Below are positions 20,900 through 34,906 of a DNA stretch of 64,000 nucleotides, in pieces. The stretch is from Staphylococcus sp. Marseille-Q5304 (GTDB lineage: Bacteria > Bacillota > Bacilli > Staphylococcales > Staphylococcaceae). A model generated the notes under the pieces. It was given only the letters and a program-made list of their open reading frames with translations. It searched no databases and was not told the DNA's origin. The stretch spans positions 496,001-560,000 of the forward strand of contig NZ_CALSFP010000001.1 of assembly GCF_943737015.1 (NCBI RefSeq). The letters are read 5' to 3'. Every line of letters begins with the position of its first letter. The stretch's first letter is position 1. Made by a program: the position numbers and the translations under genes.

Positions 20900-22036
20900 A
20901 TGAAAAAAATAATGACCATTTTCGGAACGCGACCTGAAGCAATAAAGATGGCACCGCTTGTCTTAGCATTACAGCAAGATTCAGAGTTGCAACCTGTCGT
21001 GGTAGTCACCGCACAACATAGAGAGATGTTAGACGCTGTATTGTCTCATTTTAATATCAGTCCAGATTATGATTTGGATATAATGAAAGCAAAACAATCT
21101 CTAACAGATATTACTTCTCGCATATTAACGCGCATAGATGAAGTCATTAAAGAAGAACAGCCAGATATGATTTTAGTTCATGGAGATACTACAACTACGT
21201 TTGCGGGAAGTTTAGCTGCATTTTATAACCAAACTCCGATAGGTCATGTTGAAGCTGGCTTGAGAACTGGAAATAAAAACGCTCCATTTCCTGAAGAAAT
21301 GAACAGGCAATTAGTAGGAGTAATGGCTGATTTGCACTTTGCTCCTACTTATATTGCTTATCGTAATTTAATAGCTGAGCAAAAAAATGACAACTCGGTT
21401 GTAGTGACAGGAAATACTGCGATTGATGCTATGAAATCAACAGTGAATCTTAACTATGATCCAGAAATCATTAAGAAAAATAACGATAAGCGAATCATTT
21501 TATTAACAGCACATAGACGTGAAAATATAGGTGAACCTATGTCACGTGTCTTTTTAGCAATCCGTGACATTGTTGATGAGTTCGAAGATGTAGTGGTCGT
21601 ATATCCCGTCCACAAAAATCCAAAAGTTAGAGCTTTAGCAGAAGAATATTTATCTCAGCACCCACAGATTGAACTTATTGAACCTTTAGATGTTGTTGAT
21701 TTTCACAACTTTGCTCAACATGCGTACTTTATTTTAACTGATTCTGGCGGGGTCCAAGAAGAAGCACCCTCACTCGGCAAACCTGTTCTAGTCCTACGTG
21801 ATACGACAGAGAGACCTGAAGGTGTAGAAGCTGGCACTTTAAAGCTCATTGGTACCCAGAAAAATGATGTGTATCAATCTATCAAACAATTGTTGGTTGA
21901 CAAAGAGATGTATCAAGAAATGAGTACAGCAAAGAATCCATATGGAGATGGCTATGCTTCTCAACGTATTTGTGAACACATCAAATATTTTTTCAATTTG
22001 ACAGCAGATAAACCAAATCAATTTAAATTATATTGA
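20900..22036 (+). CDS. mnaA: UDP-N-acetylglucosamine 2-epimerase (non-hydrolysing)
   Basis: The 378-aa GT-B-fold enzyme converts UDP-GlcNAc to UDP-ManNAc, needed for the wall teichoic acid linkage unit and often for capsule. Landmarks are FGTRPEAIKMAPL at the start, VHGDTTTTFAG, GHVEAGLRTGN, TAHRREN and LTDSGGVQEEAPSLGKPVLVLRDTTERPE. I start at ATG 20900 behind GGAGTGGAG rather than TTG 20885. The atp promoter lies immediately downstream. Confidence 0.95.
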   Translation: MKKIMTIFGTRPEAIKMAPLVLALQQDSELQPVVVVTAQHREMLDAVLSHFNISPDYDLDIMKAKQSLTDITSRILTRIDEVIKEEQPDMILVHGDTTTTFAGSLAAFYNQTPIGHVEAGLRTGNKNAPFPEEMNRQLVGVMADLHFAPTYIAYRNLIAEQKNDNSVVVTGNTAIDAMKSTVNLNYDPEIIKKNNDKRIILLTAHRRENIGEPMSRVFLAIRDIVDEFEDVVVVYPVHKNPKVRALAEEYLSQHPQIELIEPLDVVDFHNFAQHAYFILTDSGGVQEEAPSLGKPVLVLRDTTERPEGVEAGTLKLIGTQKNDVYQSIKQLLVDKEMYQEMSTAKNPYGDGYASQRICEHIKYFFNLTADKPNQFKLY

Positions 22037-22094
22037 TAAAATGTGGCTATTTTGTGACAAATCTAAAAAGAATTTTACTAAAATTTGAATAGAA

Positions 22095-22123
22095 TTGACA
22101 CGATTTACGCCCTATATTATTAT
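22095..22123 (+). promoter_or_regulatory. ATP synthase operon promoter
   Basis: TTGACA (22095-22100), a 17-base spacer and TATTAT (22118-22123): the -35 is perfect and the -10 differs at one position. It lies 63 bases before atpI. Confidence 0.85.
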
Positions 22124-22185
22124 TAAAAATGTATGATTGAAATGGTTTACATTTAAGAACTGCAAAGTCGGAAAGAGGCACAAAA

Positions 22186-22536
22186 ATGAAACGTTTCAAC
22201 ATCATTTTCAATCAATATATACAGTATTACATATACGGTATTATTTTACTTGTTATTGTGTATTTTTTCACATATTCACCATTTGTATTAGGTCTTTTAA
22301 TTGGAACAGTTGGTTCAATGATTATCACTTTTACTTTCGAGTATTTTTTAGCAAAAGCTAAAGAGAAAGATAATATACATATTTCAACAGGCAACATTTG
22401 GAGATATCTTACAGTGATACTAGCTTGTTGCATCTGGGTCATGTTCAGAGACGTAATCAATATATTTGGTGTTATGGTGGGACTATCTCTTTCTTATATC
22501 TTGTTGATTGTCAAACCATTTATAAGAAAGTATTAA
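22186..22536 (+). CDS. atpI: ATP synthase subunit I
   Basis: The 116-aa protein has four predicted membrane helices and the small basic loops of AtpI. It helps assemble the c-ring and is not part of the final enzyme. Identification rests on position and topology, as AtpI sequences diverge quickly. AAAGAGG lies upstream. Confidence 0.85.
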   Translation: MKRFNIIFNQYIQYYIYGIILLVIVYFFTYSPFVLGLLIGTVGSMIITFTFEYFLAKAKEKDNIHISTGNIWRYLTVILACCIWVMFRDVINIFGVMVGLSLSYILLIVKPFIRKY

Positions 22537-22559
22537 AAAATTTTATATGAAAGAGGTGA

Positions 22560-23288
<729 letters not shown>

Positions 23289-23316
23289 AATAAAGAAAAA
23301 AAACTAGGAGGATTTA

Positions 23317-23535
<219 letters not shown>

Positions 23536-23550
23536 TTCTGTTCCAAAGAC

Positions 23551-23600
23551 GAATGACGAGAAAGGCGAAGCCATTACAGGCTTTCGCCATTCATTTTTAT
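23551..23600 (+). promoter_or_regulatory. Intra-operon hairpin between atpE and atpF
   Basis: GGCGAAGCC (23564-23572) pairs with GGCTTTCGCC (23579-23588, one bulge), with an outer GAATG/CATTC pair and a following TCATTTTTATT. It occupies the 106-base gap after atpE and could stabilise the atpE message or partly stop transcription, raising subunit c over the others. Confidence 0.6.
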
Positions 23601-23641
23601 TAGAGTTACGATTATATTGGATGAAAGGAGTGTCAATTTAA

Positions 23642-24171
23642 GTGACTGCTACGACAAATATGTTTGTACTTGGGGCTTCTGGTTCTCACCACGGTGTAGA
23701 ATGGGGAACTACCATAGTTACATTAGCGACGTTTATCATTTTACTTTTATTATTAAAGAAATTTGCTTGGGCACCATTAAAAGAAGTCATGGATAAGCGT
23801 GAACGTGACATCAATAAAGATATTGATGACGCGGAACAAGCTAAAATCAATGCACAAAAACTAGAAGAACAAAACAAACAAACACTAAAAGAAACACAAG
23901 AAGAGGTTCACAGAATTATAGAGGAATCTAAAATTCAAGCACGTCAACAACACGAAGAAATCATTCACGAAGCGAACATCAGAGCGAATGGTATGATTGA
24001 AACAGCACAAAATGAAATCAACAGTCAAAAAGAACGTGCAATTTCTGACATTAACAACCAAGTATCAGAACTTTCTGTGTTAATTGCATCTAAAGTATTA
24101 CGCAAAGAAATTTCTGAAAAAGATCAAAAAGCATTAGTTGAAAAGTACATTAAAGAGGCAGGCGATAAATA

Positions 24172-24172
<1 letters not shown>
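23642..24172 (+). CDS. atpF: ATP synthase Fo subunit b
   Basis: The 176-aa stator subunit has one N-terminal membrane helix (about 21-40) followed by a long charged coiled coil ([17 protein letters not shown] and onward) that reaches F1. It starts with GTG 23642, matching the N-terminus of staphylococcal AtpF (MT.T.N.FVLGA). The ribosome site GGAGTG is somewhat distant. The stop shares one base with the atpH ATG. Confidence 0.95.
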
Positions 24173-26246
<2,074 letters not shown>

Positions 26247-26265
26247 GGATGTTAACAGTAAATAA

Positions 26266-28579
<2,314 letters not shown>

Positions 28580-28599
28580 TAAATTAGGAGGTATGGATA

Positions 28600-29004
28600 A
28601 TGAGTACATTAAGCCTGGATATTGTCACTCCTAATGGTTCTGTTTACGACCGAGATGATGTTGAACTAGCAGTATTACAAACGACTGCCGGTGACATCGG
28701 TGTTATGTATGGACACATTCCTACAGTTGCAGCGCTAGAAATTGGCTTTGCGAAAATAAATTTTGACGGCGGTTCAGAATATATTGCAGTGAGTGAAGGT
28801 TTTGTTGAAGTCAGACAAGAAAAGTTATCAATTATTGTACAAACTGCTGAGCCTGCTAACGAAATAGACGTAGCTAGAGCAGAATTAGCTAAGTCTAGAG
28901 CAGAGTCTCACCTAAATAATGAGTCTGATGACACTGACGTTAATAGAGCCAAACGTGCATTAGAACGCGCGAATAACCGTATTCGTGTTGCAAATCTACA
29001 ATAG
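28600..29004 (+). CDS. atpC: ATP synthase F1 subunit epsilon
   Basis: A 134-aa regulator of rotation. The N-terminal β-sandwich (LDIVTPNGSVYDRDDVELAVLQT, GDIGVMYGHIPTVAAL) is followed by a two-helix C-terminal hairpin (ARAELAKSRAESHL and VNRAKRALERANNRIRVA) that can inhibit ATP hydrolysis. AGGAGGT precedes the start. The operon terminator lies about 100 bases on. Confidence 0.96.
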   Translation: MSTLSLDIVTPNGSVYDRDDVELAVLQTTAGDIGVMYGHIPTVAALEIGFAKINFDGGSEYIAVSEGFVEVRQEKLSIIVQTAEPANEIDVARAELAKSRAESHLNNESDDTDVNRAKRALERANNRIRVANLQ

Positions 29005-29098
29005 TTAGTGGGAAAATATAAAAAACGCATATATTATACAACTTAGAGTTGTGATAATTAGACGTTTATAATTATAATGAAGTTCCCCACAAATTAAT

Positions 29099-29134
29099 AA
29101 AAAGCGTGGTTTCCATAGAAACCACGCTTTTTTT
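29099..29134 (+). terminator. atp operon terminator
   Basis: AAAGCGTGGTTTC pairs perfectly with GAAACCACGCTTT around a four-base loop and runs into T's. The following 230 bases to the DUF1146 gene are AT-rich; I see nothing further in them. Confidence 0.92.
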
Positions 29135-29366
29135 AAATGTGTTTATTTATAAGTTGAAAAATAAAATTATAACTATTAAAATGATAGTTTAATACTCAGT
29201 TAAACAATATAAGTTAAACACGACATATTTAAACATTACACGTAGAGATATAGAAATGATAAATAGCAAAATACACTGAAACGCATTTACAATATCAATA
29301 ACCGAGTATCAATTAAATGCAAATTGTTGTAAAATATATAAATGTGAATAGTGAGGTGTATGTTAA

Positions 29367-29600
29367 ATGGAATACATGGGACAATTTTCAATTGTTCATC
29401 TCATATTACATGTGGTTTGTATTTGTATTGCTTATTGGGCATTAAATGCGATTAGATTAGACAAAATATTTAAAAATGGTTTCGCATTGCAAGTACAAGT
29501 GTGTATGATATTTTTAGCGATTTTATTGGGAACTGGAGTCAGTAATTTTATTGTTGACTTATTAGAGTTTTCAACTCAAATTAAGTTTTTAACAAACTAA
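29367..29600 (+). CDS. DUF1146 membrane protein (YwzB-like)
   Basis: A 77-aa protein with two membrane helices (about 8-27 and 48-65) around a short loop containing AIRLDKIFKNG, the conserved part of DUF1146. Its position between atpC and murA matches Bacillus ywzB. Function is unknown. GTGAGGTG lies upstream. Confidence 0.82.
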   Translation: MEYMGQFSIVHLILHVVCICIAYWALNAIRLDKIFKNGFALQVQVCMIFLAILLGTGVSNFIVDLLEFSTQIKFLTN

Positions 29601-29609
29601 TTCATATTA

Positions 29610-29639
29610 TTGTATATTTTTTATAGTTATAGATATAAT
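29610..29639 (+). promoter_or_regulatory. Candidate murA promoter
   Basis: TTGTAT (29610-29615), 18-base spacer, TATAAT (29634-29639), 50 bases ahead of murA. Pattern match only. Confidence 0.45.
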
Positions 29640-29689
29640 GATTTTGAAGTGAAATGAAATATTTAAAGTAGTAAAGTGGAGGATTTAAG

Positions 29690-30955
29690 ATGGATAAGAT
29701 TGAAATTAATGGTGGAAATAGATTGACGGGCGAAGTTAAAGTTTCTGGTGCGAAAAATGCAGTATTACCAGTATTAACTGCATCTTTATTAGCTTCTGAA
29801 GGTGTAAGTACTTTAAAGAATGTACCAGCTTTAAGTGATGTTGAAACAATTAATAATGTTATTTCAACTCTAAATGCAGAAGTTTCTTATAATAAAGAAG
29901 AAGAAACTGTAACTGTTGATGCTACGAAAGATTTAAATGAAGAAGCACCATATGAATATGTGAGTAAGATGAGAGCTAGTATTCTTGTGATGGGGCCACT
30001 ATTAGCACGTTTAGGTCACGCAAAAGTTGCGCTCCCAGGTGGTTGTGCAATAGGTTCACGTCCAATTGAACAACATATTAAAGGTTTTGAAGAATTAGGT
30101 GCAGAACTCCATATGGAAAATGGATTTATTTATGCAAGTACGAAAGATGGTCTTAAAGGTACTACAATCCATTTAGATTTTCCAAGCGTAGGTGCAACTC
30201 AAAACATTATAATGGCTGCTTCATTGGCTGAAGGTAAATCAGTCATTGAAAATGTTGCACGCGAACCTGAAATTGTTGATTTAGCTAACTATATCAATGA
30301 AATGGGCGGTAATATTTCTGGTGCAGGTACTGATACGATAACAATTCAAGGTGTAGAAACATTACACGGTGTAGAACATTCAATTATCCCTGATAGAATC
30401 GAAGCAGGGACTTTACTCATTGCTGGTGCTATAACACGTGGTGACATTCTTGTTAATGGTGCAATTAAAGAACACATGACAAGTTTAATTTATAAATTAG
30501 AAGAAATGGGCGTACAATTGGACTATGAAGACGATGCCATTCGTGTAAGTGCAGAAGGTGCCTTAAAGCCAGTAGACGTTAAAACACTACCTCATCCAGG
30601 TTTCCCAACAGATATGCAATCACAGATGATGGCACTATTATTAACTGCAGAAGGACATAAAGTTGTAACTGAAACAGTGTTTGAAAATAGATTTATGCAC
30701 GTGGAAGAATTTAAAAGAATGAATGCACAAATTACTGTAGAAGGCAGAAGTGCAAAGATTGAAGGAAAAAGCGAACTACAAGGTGCACAAGTAAAAGCAA
30801 CAGATTTACGTGCTGCCGCAGCATTAATTTTAGCTGGACTAGTAGCTGAAGGAACGACTCAAGTTACTGAATTGAAACATTTAGATAGAGGGTATGTTGA
30901 TTTACACGGAAAATTAAAGGCATTAGGTGCAGATATTAAACGAATTAACGACTAA
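29690..30955 (+). CDS. murA: UDP-N-acetylglucosamine 1-carboxyvinyltransferase, MurA
   Basis: The 421-aa principal MurA of the pair, catalysing the same PEP transfer as MurZ at 6998. The PEP-binding, fosfomycin-target Cys119 is in [10 protein letters not shown]. It has the standard [25 protein letters not shown]-type start. The two paralogues differ widely, so this is an old duplication. GTGGAGG precedes the ATG. It may share a transcript with fabZ, 64 bases on. Confidence 0.96.
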   Translation: MDKIEINGGNRLTGEVKVSGAKNAVLPVLTASLLASEGVSTLKNVPALSDVETINNVISTLNAEVSYNKEEETVTVDATKDLNEEAPYEYVSKMRASILVMGPLLARLGHAKVALPGGCAIGSRPIEQHIKGFEELGAELHMENGFIYASTKDGLKGTTIHLDFPSVGATQNIIMAASLAEGKSVIENVAREPEIVDLANYINEMGGNISGAGTDTITIQGVETLHGVEHSIIPDRIEAGTLLIAGAITRGDILVNGAIKEHMTSLIYKLEEMGVQLDYEDDAIRVSAEGALKPVDVKTLPHPGFPTDMQSQMMALLLTAEGHKVVTETVFENRFMHVEEFKRMNAQITVEGRSAKIEGKSELQGAQVKATDLRAAAALILAGLVAEGTTQVTELKHLDRGYVDLHGKLKALGADIKRIND

Positions 30956-31019
30956 ATGATATGATAGTAACGTAAGTGGTAAAACAATTACTATATTATA
31001 TTTTCGGAGGTTTATATCA

Positions 31020-31460
31020 ATGGAGACGATTTTTGACTATAACCAAATAAAAGAAATTATTCCTCATAGACAGCCTTTTTTATTAATTGATCGTGTCGTT
31101 GAGTATGAAGAAGGGCAACGTTGTGCTGCAATTAAACAAGTTTCTGGTAATGAACCATTTTTCCAAGGTCATTTTCCTGAATACGCTGTAATGCCTGGTG
31201 TATTAATTACAGAAGCATTGGCACAAACAGGTGCTGTTGCAATGCTTAATAACGAAGCAAATAAAGGTAAAATTGCTTTATTTGCTGGTATTGATAAATG
31301 CCGATTTAAAAAACAAGTAACACCTGGTGATACGTTATACTTAGAAGTAGAAATTACTAAAATGAAAGGACCAATCGGTAAAGGTAGCGCTAAAGCAACT
31401 GTCGATGGTCAACTTGCATGTAGTTGTGAATTAACATTTGCAATACAAGACAATAAGTAA
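31020..31460 (+). CDS. fabZ: 3-hydroxyacyl-ACP dehydratase FabZ
   Basis: The 146-aa hotdog-fold enzyme dehydrates β-hydroxyacyl-ACP in fatty acid elongation. The catalytic pair is His51 ([12 protein letters not shown]) and Glu65 (ITEALAQ). CGGAGG precedes the ATG at a spacing of about ten bases. Position after murA is conserved in staphylococci. Confidence 0.97.
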   Translation: METIFDYNQIKEIIPHRQPFLLIDRVVEYEEGQRCAAIKQVSGNEPFFQGHFPEYAVMPGVLITEALAQTGAVAMLNNEANKGKIALFAGIDKCRFKKQVTPGDTLYLEVEITKMKGPIGKGSAKATVDGQLACSCELTFAIQDNK

Positions 31461-31500
31461 GAATAAACTCATACTTAATTTAAATATGCATTGTATATTA

Positions 31501-31541
31501 GGGTGAACCGGAAATTTTTAATTTCGGTTCATCTTTTATTT
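31501..31541 (+). terminator. fabZ terminator
   Basis: A hairpin built on GGTGAACC and GGTTCATC with an AATTT-rich inner stem, followed by a T-rich tract. Confidence 0.8.
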
Positions 31542-31560
31542 TTTTATTAATAATTGACTA

Positions 31561-31604
31561 TAAAAAAACAGCGATTGTTGGACGAAATTTTCCTACAATC
31601 GCTG
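31561..31604 (-). terminator. ywpF terminator
   Basis: CAGCGATTGT (31569-31578) pairs perfectly with ACAATCGCTG (31595-31604). The A run at 31562-31568 is a T run on the minus strand, so it ends the minus-strand gene at 31679. Confidence 0.8.
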
Positions 31605-31678
31605 ATATTTTGGGTAGAGTATAGTTTAATATAAAATACATTATCTTTGTAATTTGTGAATATTATCAAGAAAACGAA

Positions 31679-32125
31679 TCATTCATTCTTTTCTAGTTTT
31701 TCATCTTTCAATCTTGGTTTAGATTGCATCATTCGGTTGAATGTCTTCTTCAACTCATCTCCAGTTAAACCATCGTCTATAAGTTGTTCAAGTAAGCTTT
31801 CTGCATAAACTTGTCTTAATGTATAGATATGACATTCAAAAACGACAGAAATGGCACGCTCTAATTGAGTAATATGTTTAATCGTTGCATCGAATAAAGC
31901 TGGGTCATTGGCTGGTCGTGTAATGACAACACGGATATCTAATAAAGTTTCATCATCCATATATTGTTGCATTGTTTCTAAATGGAAGTCAGAAATAACG
32001 ATTTCTAATAGCCAACCTGTGCCGCTACTTTCTTTATTTATAATTACACCATCATCGATTTCATATTCTGTTACGCCACCATTTTCTGAAACAATTTGAA
32101 ATCGAACTGCTTTAAATGTTTTCAT
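31679..32125 (-). CDS. YwpF-family protein
   Basis: A 148-aa soluble protein of the YwpF family, found near fabZ and ssb in Bacillus and Staphylococcus. It starts MKTFKAVRFQIV and reads as mixed β-strands followed by a charged helical C-terminus (SKPRLKDEKLEKNE). No catalytic motif is visible and function is unknown. I use ATG 32125; the in-frame TTG at 32140 lies in the likely ribosome site. Confidence 0.8.
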   Translation of the reverse strand: MKTFKAVRFQIVSENGGVTEYEIDDGVIINKESSGTGWLLEIVISDFHLETMQQYMDDETLLDIRVVITRPANDPALFDATIKHITQLERAISVVFECHIYTLRQVYAESLLEQLIDDGLTGDELKKTFNRMMQSKPRLKDEKLEKNE

Positions 32126-32302
32126 CGTTTTCACATCCAAATAAAAATTTTAAATTTTACTATATCTTCAATTATAGACTTATTATAACGCAATTATTAC
32201 CTTAGAAGAAATTAAATGTAAAATATTGTTAGAATATTACTAATAAAAAGTTGTTTATTGTATTTTGACCATAACTATGATGTATTTACAAGGAGGTGAC
32301 AC

Positions 32303-32707
32303 ATGATTAATAATATCGTTATCGTCGGACGATTGACGAAAGACCCAAAGTTGTTCGAAAAAGAGGAAACCTATTTAACAACATTTTGTGTAGCTGTCGA
32401 AAGGAATTATAAGGATAGAAATCAAAATAACATAGTTGCTTTTATTTATTGTAAATCTTTTGGCAAGGTAGCTCAGAACATTGTTAAGTATGTCAATCAA
32501 GGATCGCTTGTCGCAATAACTGGTCAAATGCAATCAAGAAAATACGTTAAAGACGATCAAACACATTTTATTTCCGAGTTATACGTTGAAACAATTAAGT
32601 TTTTAACTTCAAAGCACAAGGATGAAATCGAACCCCACACTACAAAAGATAATCAAGAAATCCTCGAAGACACGATACAAGACAGTGACTTGTACGAAAT
32701 CATTTAA
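32303..32707 (+). CDS. Accessory single-stranded DNA-binding protein (SsbB/YwpH-like)
   Basis: A 134-aa OB-fold protein. The first ~105 residues are the SSB core (MINNIVIVGRLTKDP, GSLVAITGQMQSRKY). The tail is short and ends DSDLYEII rather than the DDDLPF-type tip used to recruit repair proteins, so it is not the main SSB. In Bacillus the gene at this site (ywpH/ssbB) is a competence protein that protects incoming DNA; a similar role is an inference. CAAGGAGGTGA is a strong ribosome site. Confidence 0.9.
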   Translation: MINNIVIVGRLTKDPKLFEKEETYLTTFCVAVERNYKDRNQNNIVAFIYCKSFGKVAQNIVKYVNQGSLVAITGQMQSRKYVKDDQTHFISELYVETIKFLTSKHKDEIEPHTTKDNQEILEDTIQDSDLYEII

Positions 32708-32798
32708 AACTCCCCCTAATTTTAATACTTATCTATGTTGTTCATTATTAAATTAATACACATTTATTTCCTACTATCAATTATACTTCTTAAACATA

Positions 32799-32837
32799 CT
32801 ATCCTTCTTTAGACCTCCCCCAGCTATCGAAGGATAG
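32799..32837 (+). other. Hairpin downstream of ssb
   Basis: A perfect 9-bp inverted repeat CTATCCTTC / GAAGGATAG with a 21-base loop. The T tail is weak (ATTTGTT), so it could be a poor terminator or a structured 3' end. The rest of 32708-33196 holds the WalR site, a possible tiny ORF and AT-rich sequence. Confidence 0.5.
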
Positions 32838-32937
32838 ATTTGTTATCAAAATGTCATACATAAAATGATGGAAATTACTAGAGATTTAAAACTTTTAAAC
32901 TTATAAAATACTGTCATTGCAAATTAAAGGTAAATTT

Positions 32938-33018
32938 ATGGTTAATAAAAACAGAATAATCAGATATTTTGCAAAGGTATTACATGCACCAATTGATAGA
33001 ATTGTCAGTAAAATTTGA
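32938..33018 (+). CDS. Possible 26-aa basic peptide ORF
   Basis: ATG at 32938 follows AAAGG at 7 bases and opens 26 codons ending TGA at 33016. The product is basic and hydrophobic (start MVNKNRIIRYFAKVLH, then a Pro, end IVSKI). I recognise no family, and in AT-rich sequence such ORFs arise by chance. It lies between ssb and the WalR box of sceD. Listed because the ribosome site and composition are compatible with a small peptide gene. Confidence 0.25.
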   Translation: MVNKNRIIRYFAKVLHAPIDRIVSKI

Positions 33019-33056
33019 ACATAGCAAACGATAAAGAAATTATTAGCACTAATTAT

Positions 33057-33085
33057 TGTAAAAGTACATGTAATCTATATGTAAA
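33057..33085 (+). promoter_or_regulatory. WalR binding box upstream of sceD
   Basis: TGTAAT (33069-33074), five bases, TGTAAA (33080-33085) match the WalR consensus TGTWAH-N5-TGTWAH exactly. A third half-site TGTAAA lies at 33057-33062, six bases upstream. The site is 112 bases before the sceD start. In S. aureus sceD is a known WalKR target. Confidence 0.7.
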
Positions 33086-33196
33086 AATAAAGCTGTTATT
33101 TTCATTTGGCTGTAACCTACAAGGTGATTTAAGATGTTATATTGTATTTAGCAAATTAATCAAACAATTAATTATCTTATAGGAGGATTTATTGAA

Positions 33197-33889
33197 ATGA
33201 AAAAAACAGTTATCACTTCAACTTTAGCATTAGGCTTAGGCGTAACTGGCGCAGTAGCAGGACATTCAGCAGATGCTGCAGAACAAAATATCAATAAAGC
33301 AGACTTAGCTAACAAAGCTCAACATAATCCAGAGTATTTAAATGAACACCCAGTACATTCAGGTGCTTATAACTATAACTTCAAATATGACAAATTACAC
33401 TATGATTTCGAATCAAATGGTACTTACTGGTCATGGAAATACGGCCCTAACTGGTACGTAAATGGTGATCAAGGTTCAAACAACCAAACTCAAACTAAAC
33501 AAGTTTCTCATAAATCAGTTGCTAAACCAGCTGTAAAACAAGAAGCTGCTCCACAAACAAAAGCAACTCAACAACCAAAACAAACAACAACTAAACAAGC
33601 TCAACCAGCTCAAAAAACAACAAACGAATCAGCTTCAACTGGTTCTTCAGTACATGTAAACAGTCATTTACAACAAATCGCTCAACGCGAATCACGTGGT
33701 AACATCCACGCAATCAACCCTTCATCAGGTGCAGCAGGTAAATATCAATTCTTACAAAGCACTTGGGATTCAGTAGCACCAGCTCAATACAAAGGTGTAT
33801 CACCAGCAAACGCTCCTGAATCAGTACAAGACGCTGCAGCTATGAAATTATACAACACTGTTGGTCCTTCACAATGGGTAACTGCATAA
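33197..33889 (+). CDS. sceD: SceD-type secreted lytic transglycosylase
   Basis: A 230-aa secreted cell-wall hydrolase. A Sec signal peptide ends at about residue 27 (HSADA then AEQN). The middle is a Gln/Thr/Lys-rich linker (about 95-150). The C-terminal ~75 residues form the resuscitation-factor-like transglycosylase domain, with the putative catalytic Glu165 in QRESRGN and the [21 protein letters not shown] motif. Length is within one residue of S. aureus SceD. ATAGGAGG precedes the ATG, and a WalR box lies upstream, fitting control by cell-wall status. Confidence 0.93.
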   Translation: MKKTVITSTLALGLGVTGAVAGHSADAAEQNINKADLANKAQHNPEYLNEHPVHSGAYNYNFKYDKLHYDFESNGTYWSWKYGPNWYVNGDQGSNNQTQTKQVSHKSVAKPAVKQEAAPQTKATQQPKQTTTKQAQPAQKTTNESASTGSSVHVNSHLQQIAQRESRGNIHAINPSSGAAGKYQFLQSTWDSVAPAQYKGVSPANAPESVQDAAAMKLYNTVGPSQWVTA

Positions 33890-33917
33890 TATAAATTTTC
33901 ATATAAATGAATATATA

Positions 33918-33957
33918 AGAAGAGTGGATACCGAATTCGGTATTCACTCTTTTTTAT
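33918..33957 (+). terminator. sceD terminator
   Basis: AAGAGTG and ATACCGA pair with TCGGTAT and CACTCTT in one long stem, followed by TTTTTATT. Confidence 0.88.
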
Positions 33958-34043
33958 TATGTAATACTTTTAGATAGCTCAACAAACCGTTCTTTTGCAA
34001 ATGAATAGTGGTTTTGTTATGGTTAATTTAACAAAATATTATA

Positions 34044-34200
34044 GAAAATCTACTAGGGGTGCCTATAGGCTGAGATGAATTATAGTGTTCAAACCCTTAA
34101 ACCTGATTTGGTTAAAACCAACGTAGGGAAGTAGTTTCATTATAGTCGATTGATATTAACTATTATTAACTACATTCTTACGTTGAATGTAGTTTTTTTA
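34044..34200 (+). promoter_or_regulatory. TPP (thi-box) riboswitch with terminator switch
   Basis: The thi-box blocks are all present: AGGGGTGCC then GGCTGAGA (34055-34075), ACCCTTAAACCTGATTTGGTT (34093-34112) and ACCAACGTAGGGAA (34117-34130). P1 can form from CTACT (34050-34054) with AGTAG (34130-34134). The terminator pairs AACTACATTC (34168-34177) with GAATGTAGTT (34185-34194), then T's. GTAGTT (34131-34136) can pair with AACTAC (34168-34173), so P1 and the antiterminator exclude each other: TPP binding should free the terminator and shut off tenA-thiDME. Confidence 0.95.
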
Positions 34201-34216
34201 TTGAGGAGGATTCAAC

Positions 34217-34906
34217 TTGTTATTTTCTGAAGAATTAAAAAAAGATTCGCAACCAATTATCAACGATATTTATAATGACCCTTTTATTCAAGATATGTTA
34301 CACGGCGAATTACCTAAAGCAGCTACAAAATTTTATTTAAGAGCAGACGCTTCTTATTTAAAAGAGTTTGCGAATATCTACGCATTAATTATTCCAAAGT
34401 TATCATCATTAGACGATGTGAAATTTTTAGTGGAACAAATCCAATTCATAGTGGGTGGAGAAGTAGAAGCGCATGAAATATTAGCAGATTACGTCGGTGA
34501 ACCATATGAAGAAATAGTACAAGAAAAAGTTTGGCCACCAAGCGGCGATCATTATATTAAACATATGTATTTCAATGCCTTTGCTAAAGAAAACGCAGCA
34601 TTTACGATTGCAGCAATGGCACCTTGCCCATATGTTTACCAAGTTATTGCTAAACAAGCAGTAAAAGATGATGCTTTAAATCAACAATCTGGTCTGAAAA
34701 AATGGTTTGAATTTTACAGTACTGAAATGGACGAATTAGTTGAAGTATTTGATGAATTAATGAATAAATTAACTGAACATTGTACAGAAGATGAAAAACA
34801 AGAAATTAAAGAATGTTTCTTACAAAGTACTGTGCATGAACGCAATTTCTTTGCAATGTCATATAATGAAGAAGCGTGGTCATTTGGAGGAGATGCACAT
34901 GAATAA
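34217..34906 (+). CDS. tenA: Aminopyrimidine aminohydrolase TenA (thiaminase II)
   Basis: The 229-aa helical-bundle enzyme hydrolyses aminopyrimidines from degraded thiamine so that the HMP moiety can be reused. The active-site Cys137 is in APCPYVYQ, and the late HERNFF motif carries the conserved Glu. It begins with TTG 34217, seven bases after GAGGAGGA; length then equals staphylococcal TenA. It is the first gene under the TPP riboswitch and overlaps thiD. Confidence 0.94.
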   Translation: MLFSEELKKDSQPIINDIYNDPFIQDMLHGELPKAATKFYLRADASYLKEFANIYALIIPKLSSLDDVKFLVEQIQFIVGGEVEAHEILADYVGEPYEEIVQEKVWPPSGDHYIKHMYFNAFAKENAAFTIAAMAPCPYVYQVIAKQAVKDDALNQQSGLKKWFEFYSTEMDELVEVFDELMNKLTEHCTEDEKQEIKECFLQSTVHERNFFAMSYNEEAWSFGGDAHE

